This document shows, in pieces, positions 37,701-52,345 of a DNA stretch of 64,000 bases (position 1 is the first letter of the stretch; each line of letters begins with the position of its first letter). The translations under genes and the position numbers were made by a program. The stretch covers positions 23,038-87,037 of the forward strand of contig CAJNYU010004304.1 in assembly GCA_905331475.1 (NCBI GenBank), written 5' to 3'. The notes beneath the pieces were generated by a model. That model made no database searches, was not told the DNA's origin, and saw only the letters and a program-made list of their open reading frames with translations. Source of the stretch: Rotaria socialis. Taxonomy: Eukaryota > Rotifera > Eurotatoria > Philodinida > Philodinidae.

Positions 37701-40700
37701 AGGAAATCATTCACTAGTTTACTTTTATGATAGAATTATATTTCAGAAACATCATCTCAAAAGAATCTCGATTAGTCAATAATGATATATCTTGTATGTA
37801 TGCGAGATCATTTGTTTTAAGAAGATTTACATCAGTTTTTGGCACTTATTAATCAATAGGAGAAAAGAAATGAAAAAAAGATTTTTTCTTGGCTTTGTTT
37901 CTTGTTGAGAATCCAGGAAAGAAAATGAAATACTTGATTTTTATCATATTTCAATTGAATATTCAATACCTTGTATTGTGCAATGATTACCAATGATAAT
38001 GAAGTTCAATCGTTGAAAAACTATAGAATTTCTATTATTAAAAATAAAGTATGTAGATCTTATTCTAGTTCAATGTTAAATTAGACTAGACACAAATTAA
38101 TCGATTGTTATGTTATTTAGATACAATTTAAAGTAACGATAATGTTTCAATGCTTCGATACTTTTACTTTCAAACTCGACTTTCTTTCGTGAAAAGATTC
38201 ATCTACTATTCTGTATTCATGATACTTAATCTTAGTTAAATCTTCTTTTTAATTGAATATGAACTATATGAATAATATTTTATTCATCGACAATATTCTA
38301 CCATTAGCATAGTGGATCTAGTATTGATTCATTTGTTTTCGATTGAAAAAACAATGAAAAAGAATGTTTTAGAAAGTATAAATCAATTTTAATTGTAAAT
38401 ATTTCATACCTATTGAAAGTTGCCAAATATCTTTAAATAAACACCAACTATTTGATGTAACTAAGCCTTGATGAATATTTTCTATTTGATTAACTTTTGT
38501 CGATGAATTACATAATAAACTAATACAATTTGTTCCACATAACTAAATGTATTTATTCATTAAGTTTTAATTAAAGAATTGATTTTTGAAAAGAAAAATC
38601 AAGAAATAAAACCTGCGCTAAAGTTTGAATAATTGTCGATCGACCGTATTGTGCTGGTGCATGAACAACGCCAATGCGGTATGCACAAATAGCTTGAGTT
38701 AGTTGAAATATTGTTCGTTCCATCATAGGTGATATTACAAATGTTGATGATGGCTCTAAATTAAAAGTAATTATTTTCAATTTAAATTAGAAAAAAATTC
38801 ATACCGATAAATTCAAAATTATAAGCAATTCGATTAGAAAATTGAACAAAATTTATTTTATTTTCTGTTCGACAGTTTTGATTGACTTCATATTTAATTA
38901 AAGATAACCATTCATAACTATTCAATGTTAAATTACTTTCAATTTCGATTAATTCTTTGAAGAAAAAAGAGAAAAAGAAAAAGAAAAATAATTACAGATT
39001 GAAAAAATAATTTTGTCTACTTGATAAAATATCTCGAAAATACAGTTTTTGAAGAATTAAACAATTTTGTTGTTTTGTTCGATTTGTAGTTATTGCATTT
39101 ATTTGATTTTCGATTTTAAATCTAAATTATTGTTATCATATTTAATGAATAATTTGTTTTATGAATAAAATAAAAAACAAACTTTAACATTCGAATAAAT
39201 AATTTTCCTTGTTTTTCAATTTGCTTTTTGAGTATTATACTAAATAGTATATGTTCAACAAGTAGCGTAACTTGTAATGGATATTGATTTTCTTCAGAAT
39301 TTATTGAAATCTGTTTAAAGAGAATTTCAGTCAATTGTTCATTAAGTTTATTTTCAATTAATTCAAAAATTAATTTTGCTAATGAATATTTAATTAATTT
39401 TTCTAAAGATTGAAACCATTTAGTTAAACTTTGACTACTAATAATATGAGTACTCAATCCAATACTATCAATGATTGGTAAAGACAATTTTAATTTAGAG
39501 ATTAATTTCAATTGTTCAGCATCTCTATTCGATAATGATATACCTTCTAATCGATAGGCTAAAATGAAAAGAGACACGTATTAGTTAACATTACGAATCT
39601 ATGTATTTTTCATACAAATAGAACTTTAATTTAGTATAATTTAGATTTCTTACATTGACAAACATCTCACTGATAAAAAAAATCGATTATGATTATTTCA
39701 TGGTAGAAGAAAAAGTATTGACATGGAAATAGATTTAATAAAAAAATTTAATAATATTGATAAATTTTGTTGAACATATTAAACGTAGAAAACTTCAAGT
39801 AGAAGTATGTGAAACTTTTCACTTGTATAGTTTACTCGAGAAATTTTTATCCTGTATTTTGTGCAAAACTACATCAATTTTAACCAAGTAGTACTTATAT
39901 ATTTCTCATTCGTAGATTTCTTCAACGAAAAATTAGAAAATAAAATAATGCAAATTGATGATACAATAATAATCTCATGTTTCAATATTATTCTCTATGT
40001 TAATCATAAAAATGCTTCAGTAGAATTGTATTTACACTAGGAAAAGTATACAAAATTTCATTTACAATGTTTTCTGTTAATAATATTTATTGGATATCTT
40101 TGTTTTATCGAAGCATCAAACATTTTATATTTAAGATGAAAAATAGAAAAACATAATTTTATATGTCATATAACAGAATGTTAACCAGTCAGTTTTGTTA
40201 GGCATTTTTGAAGGAGATTTACAGTTAAGCTCAAGTTATCTAGAAATTCCACGCATTGTTTTATTCTTTTATTTAGTTTTTATAATGAAACATTTCGAAA
40301 TCTTATACTAAATTAATTAAAATTATTTCTTATATTCTATTTGTTTGATTTTTATGTATAAAAAGACTTTGCATATTTGCAAAACGCATAGAAATAAACT
40401 AAAATCTATTTTTATCTAATAAATAATTTACCATAAACATCAATGGCAGCTGAATTCATGGTTTGATTATTAGTTGTTCCAATGGTTTGCTCGGGCAAGT
40501 GAAACTCAATATTATGAACACCTCTAAATAACTGTCTAACGTATGGAACATAAAACCTTGGATCAAGACCAGATGAGATTAAGTTAACAAGATCTTCATT
40601 TGATAAAAAATTAAATCGACCAAATTTTGATCGATATTGTTCATTTAAATAAAAGTCAAGTTCAACAATTAATTGGTTCTAAAAATCAGAATACTATTTT

Positions 40701-43700
40701 GTCAATCAAAACTAAATTCAATTAAACTAACAAAAACGTCGAGCCAATTTTGAAAGTGTACTCGATTCATTTCTACTTTGGCTAAACCAGCTACAGATGG
40801 ATTTTGAAATGCTAATTTTTGAAAATTCTATTAACAAAAAATTGAAATGAAATAGAATTGAGTTAAAAACAAAATTCAAGGAATTACTCGAAAACTTTCA
40901 TCAATATCTGCAAATTTAATATAGATCTGTTTCAAATAGGTTTGATCATCGTTTGCGACTTTTAAATTCGCCAATGCGCTTCTTAAAAAAATCCATCTAT
41001 TTTGTGTTTCAAACCATAATTGTGTCATTTCTTTAACATTATCAAATAATGCATAATATTGTTGAAATTGTTCATGGCGATTATCAATATTACTATGAAA
41101 CGATTCATTACTATGCAGTAATAATAAACGATCCTAAAGTAGGTTTATTTATTTTGAATTTTCTTAAAAAAATGAATTTTATTTTCAAATCAAACCTCAA
41201 TTAGACGAAGAATTTCTTGAGAATTAATCATAATATATGCCTCTTCAACAGTTTCAGCTGATAGGTCTGTAGTTAAAATTGCTTCTGGTGGACTTTTTTG
41301 AGCTGTTGGTGTACGTGAACGTATTTCACGATATCGACTTAAACGTTGTCGATACGATGATGTTAAACGATTTCGAACTACATATAAACAAACAAATAAA
41401 TCATATTCTAATTTTAGTTCCGATTGATTTCACCAGAGACAAAAAATGAATCGATTTCTCGAGAGTAGCAGAATAAAATTTAGATTCTTTTTCAAACATA
41501 GTGTCGACTTTATTAGTTGATCGAGCTACAATCGTGATTAGCCACCGGAAATCATATCAGCGCTAAATTTTCTCGTAGGAATATTGTTACTCATCTATTG
41601 ATTGATTAGATAAAGTACATACAGAGTTTTTCATCAGTCGATAAATTTGTCAAACTATAAAAAATGTCATCAAATATGATTTTGAAAAATATCTATTTAA
41701 AATATCGTTGCGATCAGAATTGAGGACGCTTATTGAATTGAGAAGAAATGTTATTATCTCTATACGTTTTGATACTATTTTTTAAATGTATATAGCTATT
41801 AAAGACTTCATATCATAACTCTTATTAGTTGTCAATTTCGACAAGAGACTGCAATTATTTATTATTCCTATAAATTTCCGATCTGATATTGAAGACAGAA
41901 CATGTAACTATTTTCTATGTGACTTCACAATTATAAAATGTTGGGTCATTATTCTACAACATCTTAATTACAATTAAAAACAAATGTCTTTTATACAAAA
42001 TCAGATGTCAACTCAAAGACATTATTCACATTCTGTATGAACGTATAGTTTATATATTTGAATTATTTCTATCAGAAAAATAATTCATAGACGATATTAT
42101 AGTGATTAAATTCAATAATTTTGATTTTTCTCAAAATCTGATAAAGAGGAAAATATTATTTGGTTTTTTCTTTGTGACTGTTTGATATTTTTTAAATTTG
42201 ACAAAATATAAAAACCAATATTAACCTGTAGCTATTTTAAGTGGTGGTCTATATTTGGCCATTCGATAATGAAGTTCACTAAGCCACGTTTGCATATGCA
42301 TTAATTTATCTTTCAGTTTTTGTTCTCTTGTTGCTTGTTTATGTATTTGTATGAAAACAGCTTGATTTTCGATTTGAAGAATTTTTAAATCAATTAAATC
42401 TTGAATACGATAATTATATTGAGGATCATATTCGTGACCATTAGCCCGAAAAAGAACTTTCCATTGTTCTGCCTAAATAAAAGTTAATCATTGATTTCCC
42501 ATTACTTTTATCTTATTTAAAAAAGAAAGAGACTCAAAAACATACAGTCATAGCATCACTTAATAATTTTTTAAGTAATTCAAGATTTTCTTCAAAATCT
42601 TGAAGCATTGATATCCAATGCAGAACTATTGGATCATCATCAGAAATCTTCTCTTTAAAGTCTTCAGCAATTTTTAGCCAACATTCGAGTTTTTCATGCG
42701 CTCGACGAATATTAAACTGAAAAAAAGATTTAAATTTCAAAATAAGAATATAAAATAGAAATGTAATACTTTATTAATAAATGTATTTTTCCATTCTTTA
42801 ATTGCACTTGATGTTATTTCAAGATATTTCCATAGATCTTTTCTAAGATCAATTTCTATTGACCATCGATTAACACTCTGTATGTCAGCATTATCAACGT
42901 GATCTTCATTTACAGAACTTAAGCTATTGGTAGCTAATAATGTTTGCCATTCAGCATATTGTCTCAATTGTTTTTCAAGTCCCATAAAATCAATACAGTT
43001 CTAAATAAAAAGTAATGTTAAAACATTAATATGGATAAATATTATTTTGTAATACTTTTTTTAATTGTTTCACCATTTCCATTGGGTCTTGTCTAGAATC
43101 AAGAAAAATGCCACTCGTCGATTGATTATATAATAATTCCGCTTGATCTAAATATTTCTAAGAAAACAAACAAATGAAATTCCATGCTTCATGGCAGAGT
43201 TATCCTACTTCAAAAGTATCTCTCAAGCGTTGTTTTATAATTAAAGTTTGTTGTGCAACGAAATCAGCAGCATCTGATAATTTTTTTTGAAATAATTTCC
43301 ATGTGTCTGTCAGTGATTTATCTATGAGTTCATTTTCATTGTCTTGACGTAAATGACCAAAATGCATAAAAATCATCTGACAAAGTGAAGAAAAAGAAAG
43401 TAAAATTTTAGTGTTAAAAAATAAATTTACATCAAAAAGATTTGTAAAATATTCAATAGTTTGTTGATTTGAAGAAAGTTCTACTTTATGTGGAGCCAAA
43501 TAACTAGCATATTTAGCAAAGTCTTCAATAGCTGAAGGTCTCTGATCGAATATCTTAAAATGAATAGAAAAAAAAGTTTAATTTGAAAAACTTTTCAAAA
43601 ATAGTGTTCGAACAAACTTGAAGTGCAGTTTGAAATTTATTAATAAGTATTTGTGCGTTTGAGCAAGCATAACGATAGAGATATTTTCCAAAATCTGAAT

Positions 43701-46700
43701 AAATTCTTTCGACTTTATTACAAAGACCTTGACTTATAACAGAACAATCCATTTGAACAACATAAGAACCATTTGCTGTCGAATACGTCAATTCAAATGT
43801 ACGTGTTTTATCAATCCAACCACGAAGAAGATTCAATTGCTCCTGTTGATTAATCAACAGAATTAAGAAAGATAAAAGTTTTTTTTGTTTCAAGAAACAA
43901 ACCTCAATGAGAAAAACTTGTTTGTCCTCAGACATTTGTTTCATCTGGTTTGGTGTCCATTGAAGACAAAAACGATTTATCTCACATAACCATTCATTTG
44001 ATTCACAATATGCATCCAATTCATCAAAGGATAAACGAAATTGCGAAAGAATATCTTTAATATCTGTTTTATATTTTATACTTAGACGAAAACAAACAAA
44101 AACAAAAGATTCAAGAAAAGTTGAAAACTATAATTTAAACTTACTCTTTTGTAAAAATTAATTCAAAGGGTAAAACTTCATGCCGATTTGTACTACCGAA
44201 AAATCCGTGACCTTTGATTGAGAGATTATTTGATTCGTTTGTCGAAGCTATTTTCAATAAAAAATAATTCCATAAGTATCTATCAAGTTTCATAATTACG
44301 AGAATAGCACATTATTGTTGAAGTAAATAGAAAACAATACTTGGAAAACATACAAAAAATTAAAATCGAACTAAAAGTCATTTTTTCTAATCAAGATTTA
44401 TATGAAATTAGATAGGTGGTTTTAATTTGCCACAATCAACATACTTCATGACAAAGAAAGCAAAGATCGTTTTGCTTGAAGTTGATAATAATCAGACAAT
44501 GCAAAACAATCTTTCATAGAAACAAACATTCCTGTCAACTTTGACCTTTATAATATTTTACTATGATAAAAAAGATAGTATTGTTTCATAATCCTATGAA
44601 TGCTCTTCTGAATTATGAAAAATGTATCGATTTACTTTCGCTCGATAAAACAAGAGTAGTTATTCCGATATTTCACAAATTATTTGTTTCTATTTTATAG
44701 TTTTCACTGATTTATTTGCCATTATTGAAATTTCTAATATTTAACAGCTCTAAAAGAATCTAATCAGTTGTAAAGAACTTTCTTTTTCTTTTTACTCCAA
44801 TAAAGCTTAATCGAGAAGAATAAAACAAACCTTTTGATTTTTGTTTTTGACATTTACATGAACTTGAGGATGTTTCTTGTAAACCTGAATAAAGTTCTTG
44901 CCCACATTTTTCACATTGACTCACTAATCTAGAAAAATAAATTGAATAATAAATCGATTGAACAAGCAAACAAGTGATTTATACCCTTCTTGTCTAATGA
45001 TATCACCGACTTTATCAGCATCTCTCAGGCATGTATCTAATTCTAATATACTTTTCCATTGTTCATAAAGCATTTGTTGTGGTTGTTGTAGAATTGATTG
45101 AAATATTTCAGAATAATCATCCCATGATGGAAGATAACGCAGCATACGATTGGCTTGAAAAAAAAGCAAAATCATTTTTCTAATTTTACGTTTTAAATAA
45201 AAGCTTACAATCAAAATCACTTAAATGAAGTTTTGTTAAAAAGGTTACATTTGTCAATACGAATTTCGATAATGTGTCACGTTGAATATCACATAAACAC
45301 GATGCTAACATTGCCGAACATAAGTTTAGAAATGGACAAATATTTCTAAAACGAAAAATTAGTCAGTTACACAAAATTAATCTGAAGGAAAAACAATTTT
45401 TCTTACCGCATATCATTTTGCATTTGCTCAAGTTCTTTACGTAGATTTTCTTTTCTTATTCGTTGTTCATATATTGAACCAGCTGATATATTACTTTTAT
45501 TTAAAAATGAAATATAAATTGATGTTTTATCTAGATAAATAGCTTTATGTTAAAATTAGTCTTACAAAGTAACACTATCTTCTTCGAGACATTGTAAAAT
45601 GATATGTAATTTTTTCCCGCATGTGTCACGTGTCATATCAAGAATTGTTTTTATGTGATTATAGAATTTTTTTGTATATTCTATTGTATCTTTTGTATGA
45701 CGTTTAACCATTGTTTCAAAATCATTTAATGATAATGACATTCCTCTAGAGAGAAAATAGTTATAAAGTTTTGTCGTTGAATTTAATATTGAATTTACGG
45801 AAACATTTTTGGAAGTAACGTTATTTGCTGATATTCAAGTATAACTCGTCGGATTTCAAGCAGTGCCATTTGAAATATACGATTATTCATTAATAACAGA
45901 TGTGTTTTGCTGATTTCCGATCGACGCCGAGAAAATCGAGAAAATCGAGCGTTTGATAACCACCTAATCATAATAATGACGTTACAAGTTAAAATATGTA
46001 TTCAGGCTATTTTTCATTGTAACTTTAGAAATGAGTTTTTATAAAATTTCGAAGTCTTCGAAAGAATCAATTTCAAGGTATACATCATTATTAGCAAAAG
46101 TTTGCCTAACTTATACCCATAAACATCACAATAAATTAATCGTATTTTTTTCTGAAAGATGAGGACTATGAAGAAATGGTATTTTTTTCAATACAATAGT
46201 AATAATAATAATGTATAAAAGCGAATCCATATATCTTTCATTTTTTTTCTATAATTAGTAAAATACATAGAAGAAAAGTCTCGATAAAGAATTGGTTGGC
46301 TGGCACAATTGTAATCAATAGACTAATACTAGTCACTACTAGACGTCAGTAATAAATTTAATAATTCAATTAATAACTAGATAAATCGAACGAAACGTTT
46401 TTCTCCCTTTCCCATGTGTTTTTCCATGAATTAGAAAATTCCTTTTTTTACTTTTGAAATAGTTAAGAATGATTGCGAAACTTACAGATTGAATTCTTTT
46501 CGAATGAGATAATCTTTAAAAAATGGTATTTGTCGACATGCATGCCATAGTTTAGCATGTCTATACCATTCGGCTAATTCATAGAATTCCACATCAATTC
46601 CATTCTGTCGAATATTTAATATTCCAAACACTGAGAAAAGATAATGATTTTCTGGGTCAACCTTTTAAATATTACATATTAAATTTAGATAATTTACTAA

Positions 46701-48896
46701 ATTTGAAAAACAAACCATACCTTGCACTCGGGTACAGTTATTAAATCATATGGATTATAATGACGATTGGTTGACACTACATTTAGAAAATATCGTTGTA
46801 GTTTTCCTAAATGACGCCGTTGAACAACATCAACAAGTGTTTCAAATCCATTCATTCGACGAGGTGTTGTTGATTGGATGTATTGATCGTTTTCCTAAAA
46901 ATAAAATAAAATAGAAATTATATTTTATTGTAATAATAACAAGTATTCTCATTTAAAAAATTCTTTTATACTATGATATTTTACTAGTAAGTTGCATTTT
47001 TTCGTGAGAACTTTTCTACTCAATATTTTATTTCTATAGATTGATAACAAGCTGAAAATTAAGATGAATAATAAATTCGTTTAGATGTATCGATTGTAAG
47101 TAATTTCGATGTTCTCACAATGATTTGTTCATAGAGATACAACATTATTTTCAGAGAAGCCTTAAAATATATTTATACAATCATTATGCAGATCGTACGC
47201 ACATACAGACAGAAAGATATATAGACACGAATAAAAAACTGTTAGTTTTTCTAAATAGTTTCCATTTTCTTCTATTCTCTATTTATTTGTGCTATTTAAC
47301 GAACGTAGAACTTGATCGATCGATTGATTAGTTAAAAGTTTATATAATTTTTTCTTTATCTTAGTACTAGTTTATATATATCACTAGTGATATTCATTCA
47401 AAACACTTTTCATTGAAGGTATTTGATGATGACTTGGCGGGGATATATTTCCACTATTACTATACTTGAATATTGAATATCTTAGAAACAATGATCAAAC
47501 AACTAGATGTGAGTCGACTCTAATGCTCCTTTTCCAATATTTCGAATTTGATTCTTCATTTTATCCAAAATAGGAGTATTAGTAAAACTTTTTAATAAAA
47601 GAAAAAAGCCGTATAGTTTACATGTTTCTGCTTCCATTGCTTTAATGCTGAATAATGGTCACTTGGATGTCGTTTTTGATATTCAACAATAATATCTTCA
47701 ATCATTCTGGAAAAAAATTGTTCACTTTCAATATTAGTATTGGCTACTGAATCTATTAAAACATTTGGTAATTGTACTCCTGTCGCTAATATCATGTTTA
47801 CGGGACGATTAGCATGCCAAACATATTCATCTAGATAAAAATTATTTCAAATTTGTTTTTTTGTAAATTGAAATAAATCAACCTTCAGCAAATTGAAGTG
47901 TTGCTGCTGGTATTGCTTGATAGATATTTTGTAACGTTATTGGACCATGCATAGTTATTTGTTTGTATTTCGAATGACTCTAAATAACTCTTAAGTTAAT
48001 TATGTATGCACCTGTGTTTTGTTTTTTTTTTGAAAATTAACCCAATAGGTTCTTTGAATGAAAGCACAGAGAGCAAAAATTTCTATTATACTTATCAACA
48101 AACCAATGTCTATCATTCTAAATAATTATATACTACATAAATTGTACTAAAATAAATCTTTACAAAAATTTAAATAGAACCATAAACGTACTGAAGTTGG
48201 AGATTCGACATCTGATATTCGTTGTCTCTTGTTAACTGGTAAAGCAATGTGAGTATCATCGAAGGAAAGAGACGATGAACGTGTTTGATTATTTGTTTTC
48301 TTAATTGGTGGAAGAACTAGTTCTTGTGATTTGTCCTGAATAAAATAAGACAAGCTATCTAATTCTGTAGCAGAGAAAAAACTCAATAATTAAATACTCG
48401 AGTGAACACGTGCGAAAGTAATTTTTCGATAGCATTATAATGTTTTAAGCGTTTACAAGTTGTTCGAAGTTTTATCAATCGTTCATGATCAAATGATTTT
48501 AAGATGCATGATTCCTCATTTTGTTTTCTATCTTGATCAATAATTAATAATCGTTTTGCAAGTGCTTCAAGTAATTGAAAATCTTGCTCACTATATTAGG
48601 CAAATACATTTATGGAAGACGTTGATTCCGTAAAATTTAGTTACCGCTCATATTTGGTTACGTTTGTTACAAGTTTGTTAAATATATGATTTATTCGATT
48701 ACGTTCCTCTTCGTTAAGTACGTGAGATTGATCAAAGAACCTAAATTATACAGTGATTGCGTTCTAAGAAAATATCTAAACATTGAATATACTTAGTCCA
48801 AACATTGATATCTTGAGAATCAAATTCCGATGTGTATTTATCACTTAGAGAAGAAAGATGAATTTCAGAATGACCTTGATCAGGTAGTTTGAACAT
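25736..48896 (-). CDS. Dynein heavy-chain-like protein with degenerate AAA1 site (DNHD1-like)
   Basis: One gene of roughly 70 short exons; start ATG 48894-48896 (MFKLPDQGHSE), stop at 25736-25738. The order matches a dynein heavy chain: N-terminal tail (48.9-44 kb), linker (43.5-39 kb), AAA1 (about 38.8-37.4 kb), AAA2 (36.7 kb), AAA3 (35.1 kb), AAA4 (33.8 kb), stalk coiled coils with microtubule-binding tip (32.5-31 kb), AAA5-AAA6 (30.6-27.6 kb) and C-terminal domain. The tip is very recognisable (NKADYDEIRTFRQPPQPV, DKDNMPDDV, SKAASSLCAWI). AAA1, the site that powers canonical dyneins, reads HAPAQYGRST where GPAGTGKT is expected, and its Walker B reads CLFKDIWQL instead of CFDEFNRL. AAA2 keeps GQCGSAKSS; AAA3 (YEQGFGKTT) and AAA4 (NHIGLGRQD) are partly degenerate. 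Such losses fit the non-catalytic DNHD1 group linked to sperm flagella, but orthology is inferred. Introns of 0.5-1 kb occur near 29.5, 38, 40, 41.8, 44.5, 46.2 and 47.2 kb. I did not check every exon for breaks. Confidence 0.8.
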
Positions 48897-49751
48897 AGTC
48901 AATAAAAATTTGAAAAATAAAAGTTCTAAATACGTCTATATTATGTCGAAGACATTAGTCAACAAGATCCTTTACCATTTTTATATATGTTACTAATGAC
49001 GACACCTTTATCAGATATTCAACTGCTATTCATTATTCAGCATGAAATTATTTTCTTTGATGATAAGAAAAAAACGGTCAGAAAAAAACTTTTTTGATAA
49101 TTTAAAATATTCGAATTTGTCAGTCAGATGTAATGTAGAGGTCGTTAGTTAGCATCATGTTCGCCAATACGAGTGGCATGAAAATTGAGTGGAAAGAAAA
49201 TATTGCATGAGCATGCTTGCAAATTTCTAACATTCAATCGAGGCATTTTCCAAAATCAAACGCATATTAATATATTAAAATGTAATTAGTCGAATTTTCA
49301 CCATTTTCATCAAATTCAATTGTACAATATCACATATAACCACTGAAAACTATCAGTAATTATGTTTTTTAAAATATATTGAAACATACGAAGCACCTTG
49401 TAGAATTTTAAAATAAGATCTTTTATAAACAAGACGTTCTGGTAGCCTTTCAGTGACTGGATAAAGATCTGTCAAATATGCTGTCTCGACTTGTCATCAT
49501 GTTTCACAAATACGATTCGACTCAGTTTTGATTTGTAAGTCAAGAAATTGTCTGGTTTGCTCCTTTGGCGTCAAAGTAAGAAACTCAAGTATGTTTTTGT
49601 TATGTCATTACACTGATCTCAAATGTGTAGAATGAGAAAGCTCTCAAACAGACTATAACTATGCCATCTAAAATAGGATCATTTGTCAAAGTGGAGATAT
49701 CTATTGTATTTGATTTTGTATTCTTATATACGGTTTTTTCTGCTTCCTTAT
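48897..49751. other. Upstream region of the dynein-like gene
   Basis: About 850 bp of AT-rich DNA between the dynein-like start codon and a transposon-like element. It should hold the promoter; no gene or clear regulatory motif is recognised. Confidence 0.5.
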
Positions 49752-50795
49752 CAGATATTGGATACTCAGTGCCAGTACATGTACTTGTACTGTAAAAATT
49801 GTACTTTGTACTTGTACTTAAGTACACTTGTACTCAGTACAGGTACTAAGTACAATGTGCTCAGTATAATGATGGGACTCTTACAGCAATCCTTTTAGGT
49901 ATATTATTTTCTATTTTTTCTTTTTTGTATTAGGTTTTAAGTATTTTCTATCTATTGAATGTACTTTAATGATTCCAAAATGACTTCAAAATCGTAAATA
50001 ACGGACGAATTGAAGCTTTTTTCAAATATTTTTTTATAGGTGACAACTAATATATAAATTCTATGAAGTACGTATTCGCGTCAGATTCCATGAAAAAAGT
50101 TAAAAAAGAGATTAATATCGATTCAAACGCCATTATTTTAATTTAATTCAAATCTGGGTTGTAGTCCTACGTTTTTGATTTTTTTCTCATTTGGTGATTT
50201 TTTTTCTAGTTGGTCTTTTCGAATGAATTTTTTTGATGCATCAAAGCTGATGAAATTTCAGTAACTGATGAGGCGAATCAAAAGCTTTTCAAGTGAGAGA
50301 AAATATAAAATTTAAAACGAAAAAAAACCAGATTTTTATCAGATAGAAATAGTGTCATTTCAATTGATTTCGGTCCAACGTAAGAAGAATCGGTTTTAAT
50401 TTACGTCGCGTTGTAATTTCTACCTCACCTGTTACAATTATTCATTACAAGTTATAGAGCTATACTATAAATTCTATTCATTTTAAGATCAGTGGATACG
50501 AAAATATGTTAATATGGATGCTAGCTTATATTCTTGTTCACACTACATATATCTTTAGCTAACAAAACCAGTGGGCACTCAGAAAAATTATTAATGAAAA
50601 CCTAATGTGAATTTGTACTTTGTACTTAAGTACGATTTACTCACGTACATTATACTAAGTATATTTGTACTCAAGTACAAGTACTAAGTACAAAAGGACT
50701 TAAGTAAAAAGTATATAAGTACAGTACGAAGTACAATTGTGAAGTACATAGTATTTGTACCTGTACTTTATGTACTTGCACTGGCCCAGCCACTG
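49752..50795. mobile_element. hAT-like non-autonomous DNA transposon with GTAC-rich subterminal repeats
   Basis: Both ends begin CAG and carry related inverted sequences: left CAG..CAGTGCCAGTACAT, and the complement of the right end CAGTGGCTGGGCCAGTGCAAG followed by TACAT. Dense GTAC/AAGTAC units fill 49771-49875 and 50613-50780. Flanking octamers TTCCTTAT (49744-49751) and CTCCTTAT (50796-50803) match at 7 of 8 bases, as expected for an aged 8-bp hAT target duplication. The 740-bp middle has no transposase. Confidence 0.55.
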
Positions 50796-52345
50796 CTCCT
50801 TATTATAGGTTGTGTATTTTTCTGATTTCTTTCATTGAATATACTTTCATTATTCTAATCACCGGTTTAATCGATAAAGAAGTTTTTTTCCTCATACTTA
50901 CTATATCACGGCAGTTTTCGATTGATCTCAATATAGACTGATGATTGGGGAAATTATTTTCTTGTTTTTGAATCATTAAGTAGGATAAAATTAAGTTGCA
51001 TCAAGTAGTAAATACATATTGTAATTAATTACCGTATAACTCGACGAAATATTCAAAATAACTTACAGCTGTAACGAATAGCTCTGATATCGACAAAAAA
51101 AAAGAAAACAGATTATATTAGAATGACTACTAATTTTATTTCTGTGCACTCTACGAAGGAAGGTAGATCATAAGTTTTTATGACAAGGTTTAACTAGTAA
51201 GTGAATTTAAAAAAACTACAATTTACCAGTAAAATGATTGATAAACTAAAATAATCTGTGAAATTAGAAAAGGATCTTGACCTTCATTAAAACTGATAGT
51301 TTAGCAACAGTTCTACCGGTTAACCGCTAATTTTGATATACATACTACGATTTACAGCTACAACTGATTGATTTTTTTGCACCATGGATACTTACTTCTA
51401 TATGTTCATTTTAAAGAAGTGTCCAGCAATTCGACAATGGTATAGCTATTAAACTGTATATTAGTCGTGTGAGTTGTTTATTTTCCCTTCAATCCTATAC
51501 ACACGCTTCAATTCCATAGGCATTTCACAGCATAAGAAAATTGAAGAAATAGAAAACAACAAAGAAAAACATGCGCAAATAAGAAGACTTAAGTTGTGTA
51601 ACTGAACTTCACTATTTTGAGATGATAGTTATAATAGTGCATACTATTCTGATATGATTCTATCTAGTGAGTATATTGTCGATACTCTTTTACATGGAAG
51701 GCAAGAAAATAATTAGTAATAATAATAATAATCATTATTATTATTTTATAATTAAGAAAATTTTGACTTTTCAAAAATTCAACAAGATTTTAGAAATCTG
51801 ATAGAATTTCAAATCTCCTTGACAATAACGAAATCTTTATTATGAAAGATTACCAAAACCTTAATCGCGTGTCTAAATGACTAAATCAATAGTATCACCG
51901 ATTGATATATTTCAAATTAGAAGAGAAAACCTAATTCAAACATAAAAACTTTGAAGTCTATCATCTCGTTTTAATCTGGTGTTCCACACAGACAATATAT
52001 CGATACAGCGTAAAACCTATGCTGTAAAAGTACTGTTGGTGAAAAATATGATTCAAAAAGGTTTTGGCACGACTGCGGATAGAGAATGGTATCAGACTCA
52101 AATCTAATTCTACACCCACGTCCTAGATATTTAGTTTCTTAACTGATCTTCTTTGTTTTTCTTTTGCGCGACTACAAATGATATTTATTGAGTAGTATTG
52201 GTATTGGTGGCTACAAGAGGAAAAACGAGAGTACAGCACAGTCAAATGTTTTTCAATCGACAAAATTTGTTCTTGAACATCGGCTTTATTTTGTTTCGGT
52301 ATTGGTTCGTTTGACTAGCCATTGCTCATAATCATCGCATGAACT
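50796..52345. other. Intergenic region without recognised genes
   Basis: About 1.5 kb of AT-rich DNA. A small (AAT)n/(ATT)n palindrome occurs at about 51715-51750. Nothing else is supported. Confidence 0.55.
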
